Origin: Neisseria sp.
Lineage (GTDB): Bacteria; Pseudomonadota; Gammaproteobacteria; Burkholderiales; Neisseriaceae
Direction of reading: 5' to 3'
Assembly (NCBI GenBank): GCA_030538415.1
Contig: JAUNTY010000031.1
Location: 1 to 34,619 of the forward strand
DNA length: 34,619 nt
Shown here: positions 26,763 through 34,619 of the stretch, piece after piece
Layout of the letters: each line of letters starts with the position of its first letter
Position numbering within the stretch: the first letter of the stretch is position 1
Translations under genes and position numbers: made by a program
Notes under the pieces: generated by a model
What the model saw: only the letters and a program-made list of their open reading frames with translations
The model's database searches: none
Told to the model about the DNA's origin: nothing

Positions 26763-28388
26763 TTACACGCCTTTTTTATCCAGATAGCTTTCGTAGTCGC
26801 CCAGATAATGTTCGTAGCCGCCTTTGCCGTCCAGCTCGATAATCTGGGTGGCGAGCGAGGAGACGAACTGGCGGTCGTGCGACACGAAAATCAGCGTGCC
26901 GTTGTATTTTTCCAGCGCCATATTCAGCGATTCGATGCTCTCCATGTCCATGTGGTTAGTGGGTTCGTCCATCACCAACACGTTCGGTTTCAGCAGAATC
27001 AGTTTGCCGTAGAGCATGCGGCCTTTTTCGCCGCCGCTCAATACCTGCACTTGTTTAACCACGTCGTTGCTGCCGAAGAGCAAACGCCCCAAGGTGCCGC
27101 GGATGACTTGTTCGTCGTCGCCTTCCTGACCCCATTGGCGCATCCATTCGGTCAAGTCCATCGCCACGTCGAAATCGTTTTCGTGGTCTTGCGGGTAGTA
27201 GCCGACGTTGGCTTTTTCCGCCCATTTGATGCTGCCTGAATCGGCGGCGATGCCGTCGGCGTAATCGGCTGCAAATGCGCCTGCCAACAGCTTCAGCAAG
27301 GTCGATTTGCCCGCGCCGTTGGGGCCGATAATTGCCAGTCGTTCGCCCGCTTCGAGGATGAAATCGAGTTTTTTGAACAGCTGGGTTTCAAAGCGTTTTT
27401 CCAAACCGGCCACTTCCACGGCTTGGCGGTGCAGCTTGGCTTTTTCGTCGGTTTCAAAGCGGATGTAGGGATTTTGGCGGGTGGAAGGTTTCACCTCGAC
27501 CATTTCCGATTTGATTTTGTCGGCCTGCTTCAAGCGGCTGGTGGCTTGGCGGGCTTTGGATTTGTTGGCCGAGAAACGCGCCACGAATTCTTGCAGCTCC
27601 TGCAGTTTTTCTTTCGCTTTGGCGTTGTCTTTCATCGCCCGCTCGCGCGATTGGGCGGAGGCGAGCATGTAGTCGTCGTAGTTGCCCGGATAAATGGTGA
27701 TGCTGTTGTAATCCACGTCGGCCATGTGGGTGCAGACTTCGTTCAAAAAGTGACGGTCGTGCGAGATGATGATCATGGTCGAATCGTATTGGTTGAGCAT
27801 GCCTTCGAGCCAGCGGATGGTGTTGATATCCAAGTTATTGGTCGGCTCGTCGAGCAGCAAAACGTCGGGCTTGGAAAACAGCGCCTGCGCCAGCAATACG
27901 CGCAGTTTGAAGCCGGGGGCGACTTCGCTCATCAGCGCGTTGTGCAAATCTTCGGAAATGCCCACGCCGCTCAACAATTCGGCGGCGCGCGCTTCGGCGG
28001 TGTAGCCGTCGTATTCGGCGAACTTGGCTTCCAATTCGGCCGCGCGCATATAGTCGTCTTCGGTGGCATCGAGGTTGGCGTAAATCGCGTCGCGTTCGGT
28101 CATCGCCGCCCACATTTCGACGTGCCCCATCATCACCACGTCCAACACGCGCATGTCTTCGTAGGCGAATTGGTCTTGGCGCAACTTGCCGAGGCGCACG
28201 CCGTTTTCAATCGCCACTTCGCCGCTGGTAGGCTCCAAATCGCCGCCGAGGATTTTCATAAAAGTGGACTTGCCCGAGCCGTTGGCACCGATCAGGCCGT
28301 AGCGGTTGCCCTCGCCGAATTTCACAGACACATTTTCAAACAGCGGCTTCGCGCCAAACTGCATGGTAATGCCGTTGGTAGAAATCAT
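26763..28388 (-). CDS. ybiT: ABC-F ATPase, YbiT-like
   Basis: Ribosome-associated ABC-F protein of 541 aa with two ATPase domains and no membrane segments. Started at [12 protein letters not shown]; upstream codons to 28601 are unrelated. Walker A motifs are GANGSGKS (34-41) and GPNGAGKS (355-362). Walker B motifs are [11 protein letters not shown] (Asp180-Glu181) and [11 protein letters not shown] (Asp474-Glu475). The second signature is canonical LSGGE (450-454); the first is VAPGFKLR (156-163), the variant typical of YbiT rather than EttA or Uup. The charged linker (about 245-310) is the P-site tRNA interaction motif region. Exact translational role unknown. Confidence 0.9.
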   Translation of the reverse strand: MISTNGITMQFGAKPLFENVSVKFGEGNRYGLIGANGSGKSTFMKILGGDLEPTSGEVAIENGVRLGKLRQDQFAYEDMRVLDVVMMGHVEMWAAMTERDAIYANLDATEDDYMRAAELEAKFAEYDGYTAEARAAELLSGVGISEDLHNALMSEVAPGFKLRVLLAQALFSKPDVLLLDEPTNNLDINTIRWLEGMLNQYDSTMIIISHDRHFLNEVCTHMADVDYNSITIYPGNYDDYMLASAQSRERAMKDNAKAKEKLQELQEFVARFSANKSKARQATSRLKQADKIKSEMVEVKPSTRQNPYIRFETDEKAKLHRQAVEVAGLEKRFETQLFKKLDFILEAGERLAIIGPNGAGKSTLLKLLAGAFAADYADGIAADSGSIKWAEKANVGYYPQDHENDFDVAMDLTEWMRQWGQEGDDEQVIRGTLGRLLFGSNDVVKQVQVLSGGEKGRMLYGKLILLKPNVLVMDEPTNHMDMESIESLNMALEKYNGTLIFVSHDRQFVSSLATQIIELDGKGGYEHYLGDYESYLDKKGV

Positions 28389-28470
28389 TTTGTGTAAACC
28401 TTTTGCAAAAGAATCAGTTAAATCGGCGGCGATTGTATCATATCCGCGTGAAGCTTGCCCTGCTATTCTT

Positions 28471-28500
28471 GGCCGTCTGAAAGCTTTCAGACGGCCTTTT
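28471..28500. terminator. Inverted-DUS hairpin upstream of the ABC-F gene
   Basis: GGCCGTCTGAAAGCTTTCAGACGGCC is a continuous palindrome (28471-28496) followed on the plus strand by TTTT. No plus-strand gene ends here, so its role is unclear. Confidence 0.55.
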
Positions 28501-28715
28501 GTTTGAAACCGCAAACCAACAGGCCGGACACTCAGAATCCGGCGCTGGTTTGCAAAACAAGCATCACGACAACAGAAACTGCGGTTTGCCCTTGCGGGCA
28601 AATGTCGGATTCGAGAATCCGATCTACGGCGGTTTCAGACGGCCTTGAACACACTTGGGAATTCGTGCCTTTCCCGACCGTAGCGTGGGCTCCGCCCACG
28701 AAAACATCTCAGGCC
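28501..28715. repeat. Repeat-rich spacer
   Basis: No gene. It contains a short hairpin CGGATTC/GAATCCG (about 28606-28623), a reverse DUS (about 28633-28645) and a copy of TAGCGTGGGCTCCGCCCACG (28681-28700). Confidence 0.5.
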
Positions 28716-28912
28716 GAGACCTTTGCAAAATACCTTTTACCACATCACAAAAGCATCAGCCTCGTCATTCCGGCGTAGGCCGGAATCTACGGTTAACTTC
28801 TATAACACATTGTTTTAATAAAATTATCCAAGTGAAAAAGTGGATTCCGGCCTACGCCGGAATGACGGGTTCAATGGATTTTTCAAGGGAAAAAGTATTT
28901 TGCAAAACACTC
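28716..28912. mobile_element. Second MITE-like element
   Basis: A 197-bp element with ends GAGACCTTTGCAAAATAC and, on the other strand, GAGTGTTTTGCAAAATAC. Inside are two inverted copies of ATTCCGGCGTAGGCCGGAAT, a dRS3-like palindrome. AGGCC flanks it on both sides (28711-28715 and 28913-28917), a possible 5-bp target duplication lying within a DUS. No open frame. Confidence 0.7.
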
Positions 28913-28927
28913 AGGCCGTCTGAAAAC

Positions 28928-28966
28928 ACAAAGGCCGTCTGAAACGTTTCAGACGGCCTTTGTTTA
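28928..28966 (-). terminator. Inverted-DUS terminator after gldA
   Basis: ACAAAGGCCGTCTGAAAC and its perfect complement form a continuous stem, 17 nt past the gldA stop on the minus strand. Confidence 0.85.
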
Positions 28967-28979
28967 CAACAGCTAAAAA

Positions 28980-30080
28980 TTAATCTTTGTATTGTTGCAG
29001 TAATTTGTCGGCGGCTACGATGGCATCGTAAACCATGTCCGGCGTTACTTTAAACGGCTCGTTGTGAATGGTTTCGCCTTCCGCACAAGACAGCTCGGCC
29101 ACTTGGCGCCATTCCGCTTCTTTGAATTCTTTCAAGCCCAAATCGGCCAAAGTCAGCGGTAAGCCTACGCCTTTGATGATTCCGATCACTTCGTCCAGCT
29201 CTTCGGTTGAAGCACCTTCCATAACTAATTGGGCAACCAGACCGAAAGCCACTTTTTCACCGTGCATCGCGCCGTGCAGGTCGTGAACGGCGGTCATGCC
29301 GTTGTGAATCGCATGTGCGGCAGCCAAACCGCCGGATTCCGCTCCCACGCCGCTCATGTAGATGGTGGCTTCGATGGTGCGTTCCAACGCCGGAGTGACG
29401 GCTTTGGCGGCCACCGCGCTCATGGCTTGCGGGGCGTAGTCGCGGATGGTTTCGTAACACATTTTGGCGATGCCCAAACCGGCCAGACTCGGTTGCATCA
29501 GCACCAGGTTGATGCCGTTGCTGGCGTAGCAAGTGCGCGCTTCAAAGTAAGTGGCCAAGCCATCGCCCACACCGGCGGCGAAGAAACGTGCCGGTTCGGC
29601 GGCCAGCAGTTTGGTATCGGCCAACACAGCATTCGGGTTGTTCGGCAAGAACAGATAGCGGTTGAACGAGCCGTCGGCGTTGTAGACCACGGTCAGCGCG
29701 GTACACGGCGCATCGGTAGAGGCCAGGGTGGGGAAAATCACCACCGGTGCGTTTTTATAGTAAGCTACGGCTTTGGCGGTGTCGAGCGTTTTGCCGCCGC
29801 CGATGCCGACCACGAATTCGCAGCCGTTTTGGTCGAATTCGGCTTTGTGCCGGTCGATTTCCTCATCGGAGCATTCACCGCCGAAGGTGGTAAATACGGG
29901 TTTCACTTCGTTTTCTTTGAAGCTTGCCGCCGCATCGGCTTCGGCTTTGGCTGCGATAAACGGGTCGCAAATCACAAGGCCGCTTGCGCCGTATTGTTTG
30001 ACGTGCTTGCCCAAATCAGCCAACAAACCGGCCTGAATCAGGAATTTCATCGGGGAAGTGATGGATTTGACCACAGCCAT
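28980..30080 (-). CDS. gldA: Glycerol dehydrogenase (iron/zinc-type alcohol dehydrogenase)
   Basis: NAD-dependent oxidation of glycerol to dihydroxyacetone. The protein has 366 aa and resembles E. coli GldA along its length (FGGECS, GIGGGKTLDTAKA, PTLASTDAPC, RYLFLPNNPN). The NAD-binding GGG is at 94-96. The metal ligands Asp173, His256 and His273 are in GVGDGLATYFEA, AAHAIHNG and HGEKVAFG. AAAGGA lies 8 nt before the ATG. No glycerol kinase or dihydroxyacetone kinase gene is adjacent, so the physiological substrate could be another small polyol or aldehyde. Confidence 0.92.
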   Translation of the reverse strand: MAVVKSITSPMKFLIQAGLLADLGKHVKQYGASGLVICDPFIAAKAEADAAASFKENEVKPVFTTFGGECSDEEIDRHKAEFDQNGCEFVVGIGGGKTLDTAKAVAYYKNAPVVIFPTLASTDAPCTALTVVYNADGSFNRYLFLPNNPNAVLADTKLLAAEPARFFAAGVGDGLATYFEARTCYASNGINLVLMQPSLAGLGIAKMCYETIRDYAPQAMSAVAAKAVTPALERTIEATIYMSGVGAESGGLAAAHAIHNGMTAVHDLHGAMHGEKVAFGLVAQLVMEGASTEELDEVIGIIKGVGLPLTLADLGLKEFKEAEWRQVAELSCAEGETIHNEPFKVTPDMVYDAIVAADKLLQQYKD

Positions 30081-30254
30081 TTTATTTTCCTTTCAAATTT
30101 GAAGATGTGTCGGTGAAGCTTTATTACTGCCAATATACGCGCATGCGTCCAAAAGAGATTTGCGCTATGTCAAGCAGACGGGCGCATATTAATATATTAT
30201 CAGAGGCCATCTGAACCATCATGCCTGATGATGCGCTTTTGGCATGACCGCTGC

Positions 30255-30467
30255 ATGGAGCCTGACTTGGAAACCGAAAAAATTTATTACAGCGTGGTGA
30301 TTCTACTTTCCGCCGCCTCCATCCTGCTGAGTCCGTTTTTTTATGTGCGCCGCAGCAAGCGCCCGTCGTCAGGACGGCTGGTCAGGCGGCAATGGAAAAT
30401 CGTGTTCGCCAGCAACCTCGTCATCGTGCTGGTTTTGCTGGCCGTATGGTGGCTGTGGCTGCGCTGA
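30255..30467 (+). CDS. Small two-helix membrane protein, unknown
   Basis: Predicted 70 aa from ATG 30255 (79 aa from ATG 30228). It has two clear hydrophobic helices, IYYSVVILLSAASILLSPFF and WKIVFASNLVIVLVLLAVWW, joined by a very basic loop (RRSKRPSSGRLVRRQWK) that should face the cytoplasm. No ribosome-binding site is strong for either start, and I do not recognise a family. A DUS follows the stop, as for many real genes here. Confidence 0.6.
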   Translation: MEPDLETEKIYYSVVILLSAASILLSPFFYVRRSKRPSSGRLVRRQWKIVFASNLVIVLVLLAVWWLWLR

Positions 30468-30550
30468 CACAGGCCGTCTGAACGCCCGCACACAAACCGC
30501 CCGGTTTCTTGTATATTCCCATGACAAAACAAAATAATGAAAGACAAAAC

Positions 30551-30973
30551 ATGAAAGCCGCCTTTACCCTCCTGCTGCTCACCACCGCCCTGCCCGCCCT
30601 GGCCGCGCCGGTATACGAATGCACCGACAAAAACGGCCGCCGCACCTACACGCAAGACCCGCGCGGCAACTGCCAGACCAGCAAACTCGGCAAACCGAGC
30701 ATTTACAGCGCCGCACCGGTATATCAGACATCGGCGGCCGCACCTGCCGACAACGGCAACCAGGCCTCCGCCAACACGGCAGAGCTCGCTTCCGCACAGC
30801 AACAGCTTGAGCAGGCCAGAACAAATCTCGAAGAAGGCAGAAAAGTGCGCTACGGCAACGAGCGCAATTATGTGCGCTATCAGGAGCGCATCGCCGGATT
30901 GGAGCAAGCGGTGGCCGAAGCCCAGCAAAAACTGGATGCTGTTCAACAGGGCGGCGCGGCCGGCATACAGTAA
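30551..30973 (+). CDS. DUF4124-type secreted protein
   Basis: Protein of 140 aa. A signal peptide (MKAAFTLLLLTTALPALA) precedes APVYECTDKNGRRTYTQDP, the short DUF4124 motif, then a low-complexity Ala/Ser linker and a coiled-coil helix (about 72-135, SAQQQLEQARTNLEEGRK). Presumably periplasmic; function unknown. A start at 30509 would place charged residues before the signal and is less likely. Confidence 0.75.
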   Translation: MKAAFTLLLLTTALPALAAPVYECTDKNGRRTYTQDPRGNCQTSKLGKPSIYSAAPVYQTSAAAPADNGNQASANTAELASAQQQLEQARTNLEEGRKVRYGNERNYVRYQERIAGLEQAVAEAQQKLDAVQQGGAAGIQ

Positions 30974-31188
30974 AACGAGCCAACAAAATGGTTTTTTTAA
31001 ATGGCGATAAACGGCTCATCCTGTTATTTTGGCTGTAGATACTTGGCTGTGGATACAAGGTCGGGCAGTCATGCCTGTCAATCCGAGGCCATCACCACGT
31101 GATACCATTTTTTAAGACTTGGCACGGGAATGTCAGGGTTTCCTGGCAGCGCAGCGGTGTCAGGAAGCCCTAGAGCATGACCACCCGT
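30974..31188. other. Intergenic stretch with small repeats
   Basis: No gene seen. It has a 14-bp tandem duplication, TTGGCTGTRGATAC (31029-31056), and a hairpin AGGGTTTCCTG/CAGGAAGCCCT (31135-31171) that might terminate transcription weakly. Confidence 0.45.
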
Positions 31189-31269
31189 CTTGTCTCAATC
31201 TAAATTGAAACAACTATAGTACGGCAAGGCGAGCCAACGCCGTAGCAGAAACTCATTTCTTCGACTATA
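31189..31269. repeat. Correia-like end fragment joined to a 55-bp half element
   Basis: 31189-31218 is an end fragment (CTCAATCTAAATTGAAACAA then CTATA). 31215-31269 is a half element from TATAGTACGGCAAGGCGAG to CTTCGACTATA. They share a TATA. Confidence 0.7.
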
Positions 31270-31286
31270 TTTTCAATGTTCAGTTG

Positions 31287-32480
31287 TTAAGGACGTTTGC
31301 CGAACTCTTCTTCCAATACAACCAGCGACAAAGCCTGCTCGCTCAAGGTAACTCCCAAGCCATAGCGGTCGGAGAGCCACATTCTGCCGTCTTTCAGCAA
31401 CAGTTGTTCGTTAAACAGTGGACTGAGCCATTCGAAGTGTTCCAGCCACGGTTCGCTCGGGTAAGCGGCGGCCAGGTGAATATGGATTTCCATGGCAAAG
31501 TGCGGGGCGAGTTTGCGGCCGTGGCGGTGGGCAAGCTGCATGATTTGCAAAAACGGCGTGATGCCGCCCACGCGCGGGCAGTCGGGTTGCACAAAATCGC
31601 TGGCGTTGCCCAAAATGAGCTGCTCGTGTTCGCGGTAGCCGGTGAGCATTTCGCCGGTGGCAATCGGCGTATCCAAAGCGGCAGTCAGTGCGGCGTGGCC
31701 TTCGACATCGTAGGCGTCAAGCGGCTCTTCAATCCACACCAAGTCAAATTGCTCGAGTTTGCGCCCCATGCGGATGGCGGTTTCCCTGTCCCATTGTTGG
31801 TTGGCGTCCACCATCAACGGAAAGTCGCCCAATTCGTTGCGCACAGCGGTCAGGCGTTTGAGGTCTTCGGTGTTGTTCGGGTGGCCGACTTTGATTTTGA
31901 TGCCGCCGATACCGCTTTCGCACGAAATGGCGACGTTTTTTACCACTTGGTCGAGCGGCGTATGCAGGAAGCCGCCGGATGTGTTGTAGCATTGCACCGA
32001 ATCACGGTGTGCGCCGATTAATTTGGCCAGCGGCAATTTGGCGCGTTTGGCTTTCATGTCCCACAGGGCGATGTCAAACGGCGAAATGGCCTGCACGGTC
32101 AGGCCGCTGCGGCCGACAGACGCGCCCGCCCACAAAAGTTTGGTGTAGATTTTGTCGATGTCGTTCGGGTCTTCGCCCAGCAAATTATCGGCGATTTCTT
32201 TGGCGTGGGCATAAATACCGTAGCCGCCCGCGCGTTTGGAGTAGCTGAAACCGATGCCGTCGAAGCCGTCACGGGTGTGGATTTCGGCGAAGATAATCGC
32301 TACTTCGGTCAGCGGTTTTTGGCGGCCGGTTAAGACCTTGGCATCGCTGACCGGTGTGGCCAACGGTAAAAAGGCTAACGATACTTTAACCCACTCGATA
32401 CGGTCGCCGCTTTCGGCTGCTGTCTTACCCTCAGAAGCTTTGGTGTAGCTGACGGCATCGGAATTTCCTGAAATAGACAT
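31287..32480 (-). CDS. L-talarate/galactarate dehydratase (enolase superfamily)
   Basis: Magnesium-dependent sugar-acid dehydratase of 397 aa, strongly similar as recalled to the characterised Salmonella talarate/galactarate dehydratase (PLATPVSDAKVLTGRQKPLT, SYSKRAGG, YNTSGGFLHTPLDQV). The catalytic Lys197 is in GIKIKVG (Lys195 also), His327 in LAPHFAM; metal ligands are Asp225, Glu251 and Glu277. The ATG at 32480 has AAAGGAGAT 4 nt upstream, decisive over the ATG at 32561. No transporter, aldolase or regulator of galactarate use is adjacent, and repeat clusters flank both sides. TTTGTTAAA occurs twice in the AT-rich upstream region. Confidence 0.88.
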   Translation of the reverse strand: MSISGNSDAVSYTKASEGKTAAESGDRIEWVKVSLAFLPLATPVSDAKVLTGRQKPLTEVAIIFAEIHTRDGFDGIGFSYSKRAGGYGIYAHAKEIADNLLGEDPNDIDKIYTKLLWAGASVGRSGLTVQAISPFDIALWDMKAKRAKLPLAKLIGAHRDSVQCYNTSGGFLHTPLDQVVKNVAISCESGIGGIKIKVGHPNNTEDLKRLTAVRNELGDFPLMVDANQQWDRETAIRMGRKLEQFDLVWIEEPLDAYDVEGHAALTAALDTPIATGEMLTGYREHEQLILGNASDFVQPDCPRVGGITPFLQIMQLAHRHGRKLAPHFAMEIHIHLAAAYPSEPWLEHFEWLSPLFNEQLLLKDGRMWLSDRYGLGVTLSEQALSLVVLEEEFGKRP

Positions 32481-32608
32481 GAGCATCTCCTTTAAGTTGA
32501 TAAATCCGGTTGAGAAAACGATTTTATAATAATGTTTTAACAAAGAATCTGCATTATTCACTTTAACAAAAAAATCAATATTTTAATAAAGTTTTTTGGA
32601 AAATTTTC
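32481..32608. other. AT-rich upstream region of the dehydratase gene
   Basis: Very AT-rich. On the minus strand TTTGTTAAA occurs twice about 26 nt apart, possibly operator sites, and TATAAA follows; no confident promoter. Confidence 0.35.
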
Positions 32609-32839
32609 TATAGTGGTTAAACTTAATATTTGATACAAGGCAGCAAGCCAACGCCGTAGCAAATATTAAGTTTAGCCACTATATCTGTACTGTCTGCGGC
32701 TTGCTGCCTTGTCTCAATCCAAATTGAAACGACTATAGTGGAAAAACTTAATTCCTACTACGGCGTTGCTTCGCCTAGCCGTAATAGCTGTACTGTCTGC
32801 GGCTTGCCGCCTTGTATTAGAGTAAGTTTTCCCACTATA
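32609..32839. repeat. Three Correia-like elements in a chain
   Basis: 32609-32683 (75 bp) has ends TATAGTGGTTAAACTTAATA and an internally shortened core. 32682-32737 is a half element (TATCTGTACTGTCTGC to ACGACTATA). 32734-32839 is a full 106-bp element with ends TATAGTGGAAAAACTTA. Neighbours share TATA bases at each junction. Confidence 0.78.
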
Positions 32840-32851
32840 TATGTTAAATGA

Positions 32852-32881
32852 AAGGCCGTCTGAAACTTTTCAGACGGCCTT
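32852..32881 (-). terminator. Inverted-DUS terminator after mpl
   Basis: AAGGCCGTCTGAAA and TTTCAGACGGCCTT around a short loop, 16 nt past the mpl stop, with A-rich flank giving a U-run on the minus strand. Confidence 0.83.
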
Positions 32882-32896
32882 GGCTTTTTAACAATA

Positions 32897-34273
32897 TCAT
32901 TTCAAATTTGCCAGCAGCTTGTCATGGATGCCGCCGAAACTGCCATTACTCATCACCAGAATATGATCGCCGCTGCGGGCGCTTTCCACGATTCCGTCAA
33001 CAAAGGCATCAAAATCCCGGCCAACATGGAGCTTGCCGCCCAATGGCGCCAATGCCCCGGCCACGTCCCAATCCACACCGCCTGCGTAGCAAAACACCAA
33101 ATCGGCCTCGTTCAGGCTTTGCGGCAGCGCGGCTTTCATGGTGCCGAGCTTCATGGTGTTGGAGCGCGGCTCCAACACGGCCAGAATGCGCGCCTTGCCT
33201 ACTTTTTGGCGCAGCCCGGCCACGGTGGTGGCGATTGCGGTGGGATGGTGGGCGAAATCATCGTATACGGTGATGCCGTTTACTTCGCCTTTGGTTTCCA
33301 TGCGCCGCTTCACATTCTTGAATTCGCCCAGCGCCTCGCAGGCGGCAGTAATGCCTACACCGACATGGCGGGCTGCGGCAATCACCGCCAACGCATTCAT
33401 GCGGTTGTGTTCGCCAATGATTGCCCACGCCACATGGCCGACGGTTTTGCCGTGCAACAACACGTCAAACGCACCATCGGGCTGCACGTTGGCCACCTGC
33501 CAATCATCGGTATCGCCGAAAAATTCCACCGGCGTCCAGCAGCCTTTGCCCAGCGTATCGCGCAGGCTTTGCTCAATGCCGTTGCTCACAATCAGTCCCG
33601 CCCCCGGCACGGTGCGCACCAGATGATGAAACTGGGTTTGAATCGCGGCTAAGTCGGCAAAAATATCGGCATGGTCGAATTCGAGGTTGTTCAACACGCA
33701 AGTACGCGGGCGGTAATGCACAAATTTGCTGCGTTTGTCGAAAAAAGCAGTGTCGTATTCATCGGCTTCAATCACGAAAAACGGCGATTTTGAATGCGGG
33801 TCTTGCCGCGGCGTTTGCGGCAGGCGCGCCGATACGCTGAAATTCTGCGGTATGCCGCCAATCAGGAAGCCCGGCGCCAAACCGGCATGCTCCAATACCC
33901 AGGCCAGCATGCTGGCGGTGGTGGTTTTGCCGTGGGTGCCGGCCACGGCCAACACCCAGCGGCTGTGCAACACATTCTCCGCCAGCCATTGTGGGCCGGA
34001 AATATACGGCAGGCCGCGGTTGAGAATGGCTTCCACCACCGCCATGCCCCGTTTGGCCACATTGCCGATTACATACACATCAGCGTCGAATTCGTCCAGC
34101 TGTGCGGCATCAAAACCTTCGTGCACATCAATCCCGAGCGCCTCAAGCTGCGTGCTCATCGGCGGATACATTTTGGCGTCGCAACCGCTCACCTTGAAAC
34201 CTGCCTCTTTGGCAATCGCGGCCACGCCGCCCATAAACGTGCCGCCGATACCGATGATGTGAATATGTGTCAT
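32897..34273 (-). CDS. mpl: UDP-MurNAc:L-Ala-gamma-D-Glu-meso-DAP ligase
   Basis: Murein-peptide ligase that attaches recycled tripeptide to UDP-MurNAc. The protein has 458 aa, the usual neisserial length. An N-terminal Rossmann domain begins HIHIIGIGGTFMGGVA (Mpl type). The Mur-ligase P-loop is AGTHGKTTT (111-119), with EADEYDTAFFDKRSKF for metal and carbamate-side contacts, GEHNRMNAL, and the C-terminal YDDFAHHPTAIATT. Started at MTHIHI; an ATG at 34342 adds 23 unrelated residues. A possible -10 TATAAT lies on the minus strand at 34313-34308 without a clear -35. Confidence 0.95.
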   Translation of the reverse strand: MTHIHIIGIGGTFMGGVAAIAKEAGFKVSGCDAKMYPPMSTQLEALGIDVHEGFDAAQLDEFDADVYVIGNVAKRGMAVVEAILNRGLPYISGPQWLAENVLHSRWVLAVAGTHGKTTTASMLAWVLEHAGLAPGFLIGGIPQNFSVSARLPQTPRQDPHSKSPFFVIEADEYDTAFFDKRSKFVHYRPRTCVLNNLEFDHADIFADLAAIQTQFHHLVRTVPGAGLIVSNGIEQSLRDTLGKGCWTPVEFFGDTDDWQVANVQPDGAFDVLLHGKTVGHVAWAIIGEHNRMNALAVIAAARHVGVGITAACEALGEFKNVKRRMETKGEVNGITVYDDFAHHPTAIATTVAGLRQKVGKARILAVLEPRSNTMKLGTMKAALPQSLNEADLVFCYAGGVDWDVAGALAPLGGKLHVGRDFDAFVDGIVESARSGDHILVMSNGSFGGIHDKLLANLK

Positions 34274-34371
34274 GCTGTTGGCCAGATATAATAAAAAACA
34301 AAACGGCATTATAGCCGAATAATACCCATTCAAAAAACACACCGGCTGCGCTGCCCTGCCGCCTTGGCCTT

Positions 34372-34467
34372 TTAGAGTGGATTAATACAGAAAAAAGACA
34401 AGACGGCGAGCGCAGCCAGTGCGGCAAGACGAAACCACCGCCGGATCGTTTGTGTTAATCCACTATA
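34372..34467. repeat. Correia element with classical ends
   Basis: Left end TAGAGTGGATTAA (one change from TATAGTGGATTAA) and right end TTAATCCACTATA, the classical neisserial Correia termini. The interior is diverged. Confidence 0.7.
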
Positions 34468-34619
34468 ACTGAACAACACATTCTGCATACCAGACAGCAA
34501 GCCGCAGTCTGTACTAATGGTGAATTTGGTGGTGCTTCAGCACCAAAACTTTCCGTTCTCTTTGAGCTATAGTCGAAGAAATTAGTTTCTGCTACGGCGT
34601 TGGCTCGCCTTGTCGTACT
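34468..34619. repeat. Degenerate and window-cut Correia-like pieces
   Basis: 34485-34510 carries a core fragment (CAGCAAGCCGCAGTCTGTAC). 34519-34545 is a hairpin around TTTGGTGGTGCTTCAGCACC. 34568-34619 is the half element TATAGTCGAAGAAATTAG... to GTCGTACT, cut by the window end; the same piece is at 21064 and, reversed, at 31215. Confidence 0.6.

Noticed and set aside
31029-31056. 14-bp tandem duplication as a phase-variable repeat
   Set aside because: Only two imperfect copies, outside any gene or promoter.
32609-32839. CRISPR array
   Set aside because: Repeats are palindromic Correia-like elements of unequal length with shared TATA junctions; there are no unique spacers and no cas genes.

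Overview
The window comes from a Neisseria chromosome, most likely a commensal species. The 10-mer GCCGTCTGAA, the neisserial DNA uptake sequence (DUS), occurs more than twenty times in forward orientation. It is usually preceded by AG (AG-DUS dialect) and is often paired as an inverted repeat at gene ends. Correia-type repeats bounded by TATAG...CTATA are frequent, and the housekeeping proteins (ClpX, Apt, SpoT, ProS, Mpl) are neisserial in length and sequence. Coding regions are GC-rich; several intergenic stretches are AT-rich.

Layout. 1-3390: clpX (-), a penicillin-binding endopeptidase (+) and apt (-). 3545-6612: gmk, rpoZ and spoT (+), a nucleotide/stringent-response cluster. 6676-11710: the macromolecular-synthesis region rpsU, yqeY, dnaG, rpoD (+), with a strong promoter and a 200-nt leader before rpsU and hairpins between the genes. 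11746-12973: a MITE-like element, a tRNA with a CAU anticodon that looks like tRNA-Ile2, nested Correia-like repeats and an AT-rich stretch. 12974-15530: a nicotinamidase-fold protein lacking its catalytic residues (+) and pta (-). 15849-19752: eptA (-) divergent from a QseB/QseC-type two-component pair (+). Mirror-image PmrA-type boxes lie on either side of an inverted DUS between them. 19929-23581: an old-yellow-enzyme reductase (-), a broken lysR gene (+) and an operon of an FGE-fold putative lipoprotein and a short-chain dehydrogenase (+). 23870-28388: proS (-), a DnaA-box cluster, beta-carbonic anhydrase (+) and an ABC-F protein (-). 28389-30973: a second MITE-like element, gldA (-), a small membrane protein (+) and a DUF4124 protein (+). 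31189-34619: an L-talarate/galactarate dehydratase gene (-) between Correia-like clusters, then mpl (-), then more repeats.

The genes are mostly core functions: translation, replication, transcription, the stringent response, protein turnover, wall recycling and acetate, purine and CO2 metabolism. Accessory content sits in the repeat-rich gaps. The most notable signals are the symmetric eptA/qseB control region, a perfect ten-base anti-Shine-Dalgarno match inside a hairpin in the rpsU leader, a modular family of 106-bp Correia-like elements (one nested in another, one splitting lysR), and two MITE-like elements abutting DUS copies. No phage, CRISPR array or complete insertion sequence was seen.
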